Assembly: GCF_003963535.1 (NCBI RefSeq)
Contig: NZ_CP034539.1
Span: 10,540,001-10,604,000 of the forward strand
Length of the DNA: 64,000 bases
Reading direction: 5' to 3'
From: Streptomyces cyaneochromogenes
GTDB taxonomy: Bacteria > Actinomycetota > Actinomycetes > Streptomycetales > Streptomycetaceae
Part shown: piece after piece, positions 27,296 to 34,254 of the stretch
Layout of the letters: each line of letters starts with the position of its first letter
How positions within the stretch are numbered: position 1 is the stretch's first letter
The notes under the pieces: model-generated
The model's database searches: none
What the model was told of the DNA's origin: nothing
What the model saw: the letters and a program-made list of their open reading frames with translations, nothing else
Program-made: the position numbers and the translations under genes

Positions 27296-27879
27296 CGGGT
27301 CTTCCGGTGCAGCGGGTTTGCTTGCCTGGGCAATTTTGGGCAGATTTGCCACCAGACTCCTCACTCGCGGGCAGCGTACTTTCGGCCATTCGAGGGAATC
27401 GGTTTCAGGACATAGTTCTGTGGATGTAGGAACGGCCTGTTGTAGCCACTAAACGTCGCCCAGGCCCTTCGGATCTCAAAAGGCCTTTTTCGGTCACGAT
27501 CTTGCTGCCTGGCTGAAATCAGTGCAGTGCGGGCGCAGTAGTGATCCTCGCACCCCAGACGGAGTCCCGTTGACCGTGGTGCGATACGCCGGGGCAGGCC
27601 GCGCAATCTACCCGAATACCGCCAGGGCCATCACCCGGCAGGGCAGGGCCTTCAAAGCTTTCCGCAAGCAAGAAGCCCTCTCAGAACCTGTCGGGGCCCC
27701 GAGAGGGCTTCCGCGCCCCTGGGATCGGTGTGAACAGGGCCGCATAGCAGCCCTTGCATCCCCTCTCTCGGCTGGCCACTTACAGGAGATGGGGGCCGGG
27801 TTCTGCGCACCGCAACCGCCCGCCCGCGACTTCTTCCTGTGCCGGGGCCGCGGTAAGGCCGCTTCCGCAGGCGCGTTGT
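27296..27879. other. NRPS operon leader and intergenic region
   Basis: About 580 bases holding the NRPS leader, the palindrome AAAAGGCCTTTTT near 27477-27489 and the terminator-like hairpin at 27671-27712. The plus strand near 27570-27680 has a coding-like stretch (LTVVRYAGAGRAIYPNTARA) without a start or family, probably a shadow or relic. Confidence 0.4.
27671..27712. terminator. perfect 11-bp hairpin, likely terminator
   Basis: GAAGCCCTCTC (27672-27682) pairs exactly with GAGAGGGCTTC (27701-27711) around an 18-base loop. It lies downstream of the minus-strand GNAT gene (27880) and upstream of the NRPS operon, so it probably terminates the GNAT transcript and insulates the NRPS promoter. 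Confidence 0.6.
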
Positions 27880-28377
27880 CTACAGGGGGCGAGCGGCCGT
27901 TGTGGCGTGGTCGGTGAAGCCGTGGCGCGCATAGAAGCGACGGGCTCCCTCGTTGGCGACGTAGGCCGTGACTTCCGCGCGCTCAGCCCCACGCTCCTTG
28001 GCCCAAGTGAGGAACTGCTCGACGAGTTGGGCACCGACGCCAGACCCGCGATGGTCGGGACTCACCCACATGGCAGTGAGGGTGGCGATGGGGAAGGTGG
28101 TCATGGGCGAGGGCTGGGCGAGGGTGCCAGTCAGGTAGGCGACAGCGCTTCCGTTCTGGCTGTCAGCGGTGAGGATGAGCCGATCCGGATCGTGCAGACC
28201 GGTGGCGAAGCGGTCCGGCCCGTATTCGCGCGGCCAGTTGGTGTTAATAGCCGAGTCGCGGCTGCCGGCGTCCTCTGCAAAGAGCGCGGCAGCACATTCG
28301 ACGAGATTCGGAATGTCCTTTTCGATGGCGGTTCGCACCACGATGGGGTGAGCCTGGTATGTCGTCACGACACGCAT
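27880..28377 (-). CDS. GNAT-family N-acetyltransferase
   Basis: 165 residues. The acetyl-CoA motif VSPDHRGSGVGAQLVEQFLTWA (about 109-130) and the C-terminal VANEGARRFYARHGFTDH are typical of GNAT enzymes, which move acetyl from acetyl-CoA to amines. It is transcribed away from the RiPP operon and toward the NRPS genes. It could be a self-protection or tailoring enzyme for either product, or unrelated. Confidence 0.9.
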   Translation of the reverse strand: MRVVTTYQAHPIVVRTAIEKDIPNLVECAAALFAEDAGSRDSAINTNWPREYGPDRFATGLHDPDRLILTADSQNGSAVAYLTGTLAQPSPMTTFPIATLTAMWVSPDHRGSGVGAQLVEQFLTWAKERGAERAEVTAYVANEGARRFYARHGFTDHATTAARPL

Positions 28378-28549
28378 CGTATCGCAGGAGACTTCCCGGA
28401 ATGCGAAATTAAGCGGAACTCTAAACTCCGGAATGCGTGCATGCGCCAGGCGTGACGCAAGTAATCATCGGTAATGGGTGATCTTCGCCACAGCGAATTT
28501 CCTCTGTAACAACAAGGTCTCCCTGTGTTAGCTTCAAGAAGTCAGCAGT

Positions 28550-28563
28550 CGGGAGCGCTCCCA
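28550..28563. promoter_or_regulatory. CebR-type LacI-family operator
   Basis: CGGGAGCGCTCCCA contains the perfect 12-bp palindrome GGGAGCGCTCCC and matches the published Streptomyces CebR (cellobiose/cellulose regulator) box TGGGAGCGCTCCCA at 13 of 14 positions. It lies 47 bp upstream of the precursor ATG, where a bound repressor would block transcription of the RiPP operon. No LacI-family gene is in the window, so control would be by a distant regulator. Confidence 0.65.
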
Positions 28564-28610
28564 TTCGGGGCGGATATCCCGACTTACGTTTGCGATTTGA
28601 GGAGCCTCAA

Positions 28611-28703
28611 ATGGTGAAGACCTACGGCGAGCGTGACGACCTCTCGACCCGCGCCCCGGCCAACAACAACGTGGCCCCGGCGCCCACGGTTCGCTGGGCC
28701 TGA
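28611..28703 (+). CDS. RiPP precursor peptide (30 residues)
   Basis: ATG 28611 is preceded by TTTGAGGAGCCTCAAA, which supplies a GAGGAG site and is itself palindromic. The peptide begins MVKTYGERDDLSTRA and ends APTVRWA, with a central NNN, a Pro/Ala stretch, no Cys, one Ser (12) and Thr at 4, 13 and 26. A charged N-terminal half and Pro/Ala-rich C-terminal half suggest leader then core. It is the first gene before a YcaO cyclodehydratase, a flavoprotein and an exporter, with an attenuator hairpin after it, the usual RiPP layout. If the core is C-terminal, Thr26 is the only azoline-forming residue there. Confidence 0.72.
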   Translation: MVKTYGERDDLSTRAPANNNVAPAPTVRWA

Positions 28704-28744
28704 AGCTGAGGCCTTGCTGAACACGCTGAATTCTCAGCGGTAGC

Positions 28745-28783
28745 GAATGGGGTCGTTTCCATCCTCTGGAAGCGGCCCCATTC
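28745..28783 (+). terminator. attenuator hairpin between precursor and YcaO genes
   Basis: A 16-bp stem (28745-28760 with 28768-28783; 14 Watson-Crick plus two G-U pairs in RNA) around the loop ATCCTCT, with no long T-run after it. Partial termination here would make much more precursor than enzyme message, a common RiPP arrangement. Confidence 0.7.
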
Positions 28784-28820
28784 CGCGCACTCTGTTAGGT
28801 TTCACGGAAGGGCCACTTTC

Positions 28821-31061
28821 TTGACCGACGTGATCGCAGCCGAGGTAGACGTCCTTGAGGTGACGGCAGACCAGTCCTTACTGGTCACCCCCCACGGCGC
28901 CAAATTCATGCTCTCCACACCCGCACCGCTTCTCCGCGAATGGCTGGAGCTGCTGGACGGTAGTCGGTCACTGGAGGAGGCTCTGAAGTCCGCCCCGGAA
29001 GGCTACGACGAGATCGCTGCCGTGCTGCAGGAGGCGGGATGCCTACGCCCGGTACAGAACGGCGTGCTGGAGCGATGGGCCTATCGCATGGCGGATCCGG
29101 AAGCACCCTCGGTGCCGCTGGAGCGCGTGCGACTGGCGGTCACTGGAACAGAACAACTGCGGTCAGAGGCCGGCCCCCTGCTGAATCAGTTCCGCACGTA
29201 CGAGAACGTGACGGCGGCCCAACTCCCCGAGTGGGCCGCCGACGCCCGCAGAGCAAGCCAGGTGCCGGTACTCCTCGCACTCTTCGACACCCCAGCTCAC
29301 GCCCAACTGCTCGCACTGAACGAAACATGCGAAGCCGAGCGCATCCCGTGGCTGTCGCTCAGGTTCGAACTGGGGCAGGGTCTGATCGGCCCAGGAATCT
29401 GGCCAGGGCGGGGAGTAGACATGCGCGACGTCCTGGACCGCCGGCGGTCGGCCGCGGTCCAGGAGGACGTCTTCGACGCCCTGGCCCGTGACGAGGCTTC
29501 CATCCTGACGCGCACTACGCCATCCGAACTGCAGTGGATGCTGGCACAAGTCGCGACGCGTCTCCAGCGGTGGCTCATGGGGCTCATGCGCCCCGACCTG
29601 TATGAGTCGGAGCTGGAAATGAACCCTCTCTACCTCACCGTGCAGCACCACGAAATCATTCGCATGCCTCACCGACCCTACGCCGATGCCGACTACACTC
29701 CGCCACCCAAGTCCGTCGTAGGCCGAGAGACCGGCATCGTCACACGGGTCAAGCCCTGGGGAGCCCGGCAGGGCAACCCATCCAAGCTGCACACCTGCAC
29801 GGTGGACGTGGCTCGCGTACGACGCGTCATGGAACTCTCCGCTGACCCGGCCGCGTTCGGCACGTCGTGGGAGTCCGCCGAAGCGGCACAACAGGCGGCG
29901 GTCGGCGAGGCCATCGAGCGCTACAGCGGCAACTACGTGGACCCCGCAAGGCTGGTGCACGGCTCCTACGCCTCGCTCACCGCCCGCGGGCTGAACGCAC
30001 TCAGCCCTGCCTCGCTGGTGCTGTACTCCGAGACCCAGCACGCGACCCCCGGCTTCCCCTTCCCACGCTTCACCACCGAATCCGAATGCGCCTGGGTCAA
30101 AGGCTGGTCCCACACGAAGAACGCCGAGATCTACGTGCCGGCGTTCCTGGCGTACGTGGCCTGGCACGAGCACCCCGAACGAGTGAAGCACGACGAGCCG
30201 CTGTACGCCTATCCGAACCTGGCAGGCATTGCAGCCGGGCCCTCGAAGGACTTCGCGCTGATGTCGGGCCTGGAAGAGGTCATCGAGCGTGACGCGTCGA
30301 TGGTCTGGTGGCACAACGCCAAGGCATTGCCCGCCATGCCGGATCGGCCCGAGCTGCAGGACCTGATCGCTGACCGGGCCGATGAGCTCCTGCCCCGGTA
30401 CGTGCACCTGGACAACGAGTTCGGCGTTCCCGTCATGGCCTGCATCCTCGACTCGACCGTGAACGACACAGTGGTCATCGGCTTCGCAGCCCGCGACACC
30501 CCTCTGGCGGCGGCCAAGAAGGCCCTAGCCGAGGCGATCACCTTGCAGGGCAACGCCGCCTTCACACTGGACGCGGAAGAGCTCGCGGCTGAGATAGCAG
30601 CCGGCGCGCTGAACGGCCACAACCTCAAGCCCCACAGAGCCGACCGGCGCTATCTCGACAGCTACCGCCCAGACTTCCGGGACGTTGTTGACCTGCAATG
30701 CCAGGGCCAGGTGAACCTCGACCCGCGAGCCCGGGAACGCATTGCCCCGTGGACGGCCGATTTGCCTCAGGGCGACTGGGCCTCCCTGCCCTCACTGCCA
30801 GCGCGTTCCTTCGAGTTGTACCTCGAGCGGATTGCCGCCAGAGAGCTGGACGTCATCAGCGTGGATGTCACCACCGCCGATGTGGCACCCTGCGGCTTCC
30901 ACGTGGCCCGAGTCCTGGTCCCAGGCCTCACCTCGAACTTCCCCGCCGCGTTCCCACAGCTTGGACGAGGCCGCGTGCAGCAGGCGGCCGTCACCCTGGG
31001 CTGGCACAGCGAGCCCACGCCCGAGGACGAGCTGAACTACTTCCCCCTCCCGCACGTGTAG
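28821..31061 (+). CDS. fused RRE/E1-like/YcaO cyclodehydratase
   Basis: 746 residues from TTG 28821 (GGAAGGG upstream). Residues about 5-85 resemble a winged-helix precursor-recognition element (SLLVTPHGAKFMLSTPAPLL then LLDGSRSLEEAL). About 95-285 is a degenerate E1-like region. YcaO spans about 293 to the end, with ATP-site blocks AVGEAIERYSGNYVD (near 361), SGLEEVIERDASMVWW (near 481) and KKALAEAITLQGN (near 568). The C-terminus FPLPHV is a weakened form of the Pro-rich tail of azoline-forming YcaOs. It should phosphorylate a precursor amide to form an azoline, amidine or related linkage. Codon 20 is TTA (28878-28880), implying bldA dependence. Confidence 0.88.
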   Translation: MTDVIAAEVDVLEVTADQSLLVTPHGAKFMLSTPAPLLREWLELLDGSRSLEEALKSAPEGYDEIAAVLQEAGCLRPVQNGVLERWAYRMADPEAPSVPLERVRLAVTGTEQLRSEAGPLLNQFRTYENVTAAQLPEWAADARRASQVPVLLALFDTPAHAQLLALNETCEAERIPWLSLRFELGQGLIGPGIWPGRGVDMRDVLDRRRSAAVQEDVFDALARDEASILTRTTPSELQWMLAQVATRLQRWLMGLMRPDLYESELEMNPLYLTVQHHEIIRMPHRPYADADYTPPPKSVVGRETGIVTRVKPWGARQGNPSKLHTCTVDVARVRRVMELSADPAAFGTSWESAEAAQQAAVGEAIERYSGNYVDPARLVHGSYASLTARGLNALSPASLVLYSETQHATPGFPFPRFTTESECAWVKGWSHTKNAEIYVPAFLAYVAWHEHPERVKHDEPLYAYPNLAGIAAGPSKDFALMSGLEEVIERDASMVWWHNAKALPAMPDRPELQDLIADRADELLPRYVHLDNEFGVPVMACILDSTVNDTVVIGFAARDTPLAAAKKALAEAITLQGNAAFTLDAEELAAEIAAGALNGHNLKPHRADRRYLDSYRPDFRDVVDLQCQGQVNLDPRARERIAPWTADLPQGDWASLPSLPARSFELYLERIAARELDVISVDVTTADVAPCGFHVARVLVPGLTSNFPAAFPQLGRGRVQQAAVTLGWHSEPTPEDELNYFPLPHV

Positions 31062-31074
31062 AGCCGGAGCAGCA

Positions 31075-31653
31075 GTGAGCACACTCATATCCGTGGTCTA
31101 TGACTCGCGTGGCGGCAAGACCCACCGAATGGCCAGCGCGATCGCTGACGGAGCGGAGAAACAAGGCGCGCAGGTCCACCTGATCAGGGTTGCGTCACTG
31201 AACGAGCACCAATGGGAGTTGATGGCAGCTTCGAACGGTGTGATCTTCGGGTCACCCACCTACATCGGAGGTCCCACCGCCAGCTTCGTCGCCTTCGCCG
31301 AAGAAACCGCCGGCCGGCAGATGACCTCCCACTGGACTGACACCCTGGCCAGCGGGTTCACCACGGGGGCAGCCATGGCCGGCGGCAAGCTGCACACCTT
31401 GAACTACATGCTCGCTCTTGCCATGCAGCACTCGATGATCTGGGCCGGGCAGTCACTGCCCGCGGGGTGGAACACCTCCACCAGCAGCCCGGACGACGCC
31501 AACAGACTCGGCTACCGGCTAGGCACAGCAGCTCAGGCGAACATCGATCAGGGCCCCGAAGGCCTGCTCGACAGCGACCTGGCCACTGCGACGGAACACG
31601 GACGACGCGTGGCCGAACTGGCCACCCGCATGCGACAAGGAGCCCAGGCGTGA
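31075..31653 (+). CDS. flavodoxin-fold NADPH-dependent FMN reductase (WrbA-like)
   Basis: 192 residues from GTG 31075 with GGAGCA upstream. The FMN phosphate loop YDSRGGKTHRMA (residues 9-20), then GSPTYIGGPTASF (near 60-72) and a third FMN-contact region TTGAAMAGGK (near 97) follow the WrbA/NQO fold. It lies 13 bp after the YcaO gene and overlaps the exporter start by 4 bp, so it is in the same operon. It may oxidise azoline to azole or reduce another group. It is not the SagB-type nitroreductase fold usually paired with YcaO azole formation. Confidence 0.85.
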   Translation: MSTLISVVYDSRGGKTHRMASAIADGAEKQGAQVHLIRVASLNEHQWELMAASNGVIFGSPTYIGGPTASFVAFAEETAGRQMTSHWTDTLASGFTTGAAMAGGKLHTLNYMLALAMQHSMIWAGQSLPAGWNTSTSSPDDANRLGYRLGTAAQANIDQGPEGLLDSDLATATEHGRRVAELATRMRQGAQA

Positions 31654-32909
31654 ACGCCGCGCTATGGAGAGACCGCCTGGGATTCCCGGACACCGCCCGG
31701 CGCAAACGGCTCGTCGTCACCGCCGCAGTCGACAGTCTCGGCACCGGTCTGTTCCTGCCGCTCAGCGTCCTCTACTTCGTCAACGTCGCCGGCATGGACG
31801 TCGCCGAGGTGGGACTCGCCCTGTCCATCGGCGCCGGCATCGCCCTGCTGGGCGGCCCTCACACCGGCACTCTCATCGACCGCATCGGCCCCGGCCAGAT
31901 GGCCGCACTGTCCTGCCTCCTACGGACCGCAGCCTTCCTCGCCTACCTCGGCGTCGACCAGTTCTGGCAGATCATCGCCATCTCAGCAGTCGTGCTCTGG
32001 GGCGACAACGCATTCTGGCCAGCCAACTCAGCCATGATCATCGCGCTGTGCGGGCGAGAACAACGAGCCCGCTGGTACGCCCTCGGACGTACTGTCCGCT
32101 CCGTCGGCACAGGCCTCGGCGCGGCCCTGTCCGGAGTGATCGTGGCAACAGGCAGTGAAGGCACACGAATAGTGGTCTTGCTCAACGCGCTGTCCTTCGC
32201 GGTCGTGGCAGTGCTCCTCTACACATGGCGAGAAGCACGTGTAACCACGACAACCTCCGGCCAAGAAACGGAAGATGGCGAAGACAGCGCAGAAAAGCGA
32301 GCCGGACTGCGAAACGTACTGGCCGACCGGCCTTTCCTGCTCGTCGTGGCTTCCAACGCCCTGCTGGCCGTATGCGCCATGTCCCTGATCGTGCTGCTAC
32401 CTCTGTCTGCAAACAGCCTCGCACCCGACGCCGTCTGGTTGCCCGGCCTGCTCTTCGCAGTCAACGGCGGACTACTCATGCTGGCCCAAGGCCCCGCCGT
32501 CCGGCGTATCGAAGCGAGTAGCCCCTCCCGGATGCTGCAAGCATCGATCGCCCTCTACGCCGCCGGTTTCGCCACCTTCATGATCACTCCAGACATCGGC
32601 GGCCTGATACCCATCCTGGCCATGACAGCTGCCGTGACGCTCTACACCGCCGGTGAACTGATCCACCCTCCCACCAGCGTGATCCTCGTGACAGACATGG
32701 CACGCGCTGACCTCCTCGGCCGATACCTGAGCGTCAATCAGCTCTCCTGGAGCGTGAGCCACGTAATCACGCCCGCCGCGCTGGCAGGTCTCTTCGCCTG
32801 GAACGCCCGTCTGCCCTGGCTCGTGCTGCTGGCCACCTGCGCGGCAACCTCGGGCCTGCTGGTACTTGCCACCCGCAACCTTCAACCGAAGGAAGCTGTA
32901 TCGGCATAG
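31650..32909 (+). CDS. MFS transporter (probable peptide product exporter)
   Basis: About 419 residues from GTG 31650, which overlaps the previous stop as GTGA. Twelve hydrophobic helices can be drawn, for example VVTAAVDSLGTGLFLPLSVLYF, VGLALSIGAGIALLGG, LIVLLPLSANSLA and LPWLVLLATCAATSGLLVLA. The cytoplasmic loop GGPHTGTLIDRIGPGQMAA matches the MFS loop 2/3 motif. Last gene of the operon, suited to export of the modified peptide and possibly self-resistance. Confidence 0.92.
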   Translation: MNAALWRDRLGFPDTARRKRLVVTAAVDSLGTGLFLPLSVLYFVNVAGMDVAEVGLALSIGAGIALLGGPHTGTLIDRIGPGQMAALSCLLRTAAFLAYLGVDQFWQIIAISAVVLWGDNAFWPANSAMIIALCGREQRARWYALGRTVRSVGTGLGAALSGVIVATGSEGTRIVVLLNALSFAVVAVLLYTWREARVTTTTSGQETEDGEDSAEKRAGLRNVLADRPFLLVVASNALLAVCAMSLIVLLPLSANSLAPDAVWLPGLLFAVNGGLLMLAQGPAVRRIEASSPSRMLQASIALYAAGFATFMITPDIGGLIPILAMTAAVTLYTAGELIHPPTSVILVTDMARADLLGRYLSVNQLSWSVSHVITPAALAGLFAWNARLPWLVLLATCAATSGLLVLATRNLQPKEAVSA

Positions 32910-33003
32910 AAGCGGCAGGGCACGAGAACGTCACCGGGGGACTTTTGGGTGGCTGTGTCTCGGTGCCGTCCTCGATGCGGCAGCCAGGGGCGCAAAGCCG
33001 CGG

Positions 33004-33780
33004 TCAGGAGGTGGAAGCCGCTTGCAGAGCGGCTTCCACCTTCTTCACCTGCCGGGCGACCAGGTACTCCGGCAGCACCGGCATGAGAGCAGCCTTCTTC
33101 TGCTTGGGCAGTGTGCTGCCAAACGTCTCGTTGAATTTGAACACGGCGAGGACATCCCCGATGCGCACCAGTCCGTACGCCGTGTGGTTGTCGATCCCCT
33201 TCGAGGAGAAGCCCATGTTCACCCTGAGCGACTCGTCACCTGGCTCCAGCGGTTCTCCAAGCGAGAGCTTCGCGTGCAACGAGTTTCCCAACACGGTTTT
33301 GTAGACCACCGACGGACAGTCCTGAAGCGACTTCTCAACCGCTGCGAGCACCCGTTTGGCCCCACCTGCGGGATAGCTCGTCAGCGCCACCGATCTAACC
33401 CCTACGGTGTTCGTCGGGTCGCTCAGGTACAACCGTGTATAGGCGGATGCGCCTTCTGCCCAGCCGTGTAGGAGCACCCTGAGCGCGGGCAGGCAGACCT
33501 CCGGCTTGGCGATGGTCACCCCCGCCTTCATGTCCGTTGGTGTTTCGCTGCTCAGACCTACGCCGTAGCGTCCCGATTCCCTCTCGGTCAGTCTCGCGGC
33601 TTCCAGTTCCCTCTGACTGAGTGAGCGCGCTTCAGGGGTGGCACTGGGGCTCGGACTGGAAGCCTGCGACGAGCACCCGCTCACTGCGGACACGGCAAGG
33701 ACTAGCACCGCGGCTGCTGCACGGCTTCTTCGCCGACCAAGCCCGACGGGCTCACAGCCCGTGCGCGAACTACGAAACAT
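33004..33780 (-). CDS. secreted lipoprotein of unknown function
   Basis: 258 residues. The N-terminal signal ends in the lipobox VSGC (AAAAVLVLAVSAVSGCSSQ, Cys near 36) and is followed by a Ser/Pro linker. The mature domain contains GYGVGL-like strands, a Cys pair (EVCLPALRVLL and LQDCPSVVYK) and alternating hydrophobic residues, like Streptomyces sensor-domain lipoproteins. It is convergent with the exporter gene. A substrate or partner is not suggested by the neighbours. Confidence 0.85.
   Translation of the reverse strand: MFRSSRTGCEPVGLGRRRSRAAAAVLVLAVSAVSGCSSQASSPSPSATPEARSLSQRELEAARLTERESGRYGVGLSSETPTDMKAGVTIAKPEVCLPALRVLLHGWAEGASAYTRLYLSDPTNTVGVRSVALTSYPAGGAKRVLAAVEKSLQDCPSVVYKTVLGNSLHAKLSLGEPLEPGDESLRVNMGFSSKGIDNHTAYGLVRIGDVLAVFKFNETFGSTLPKQKKAALMPVLPEYLVARQVKKVEAALQAASTS
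33010..33040. terminator. bidirectional hairpin terminator inside a gene end
   Basis: GGTGGAAGCCGC (33010-33021) and GCGGCTTCCACC (33029-33040) form a perfect 12-bp stem with a 7-base loop. It encodes the last residues of the lipoprotein (VEAALQAAS) and also stands 100 bp after the exporter gene, so it may end both convergent transcripts. Confidence 0.65.
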
Positions 33781-34254
33781 CCCAGCCCCTCCCCGAACAA
33801 TCCGGCCGAGAGCATAAGGCAGTCGCCGGACCTCGCATGCTTGTGGGGTGCCGCAGAATCGGCGCGAGCGCTGAGAGCGCGGGGGTTGAGCGCCGCTGCG
33901 GCCTTCTGCGTGACCTGACGCGACACGCCTCCCGCCCCATAGACGACTGCCTCGGGGCGGGCCTAGTGGTCTGTCCTGGATTCAGCAACTCCGAACAACG
34001 CCTTTGGCCAATGCCCCACCGCGTAGAGCGAGTTACAGCTGTGTCGGGATTCGGCGAAGTCCTGTCGATGCCTGTCCTGCCCCTCGCACATGGCTGCCTT
34101 TGGGCGAGTCGTGTCTCTGCGTTCTGGTCGTTACCTGCGGGAAGCCGCAGCTCAGGTTCTTGACATATGCAGAACACGTCTGGATAGGGTGCCTCCACTT
34201 TGATCATCTTGTGACTCCGGGGTGGGGATGCTGTGGAGTCGGGGGAGGCATGGG
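33781..34254. other. intergenic region upstream of the secreted LamG protein
   Basis: About 470 bases with no supported gene. The only element seen is the promoter at 34160-34190. Open frames here have no start-site support. Confidence 0.5.
34160..34190 (+). promoter_or_regulatory. probable housekeeping promoter for the LamG/RHS genes
   Basis: A perfect TTGACA (34160-34165) is followed after 17-19 bases by GATAGGGT (34183-34190), acceptable for a sigma-HrdB -10 box. It lies about 65 bp upstream of ATG 34255. Confidence 0.5.

Noticed and set aside
28505..28533. Promoter TGTAAC-17-TTAGCT upstream of the RiPP precursor
   Set aside because: The -35 hexamer matches the consensus poorly; position is plausible but the evidence is too weak to list.
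29163..30407. 414-codon open frame antisense to the YcaO gene
   Set aside because: Shadow of the YcaO frame; no start-site support.
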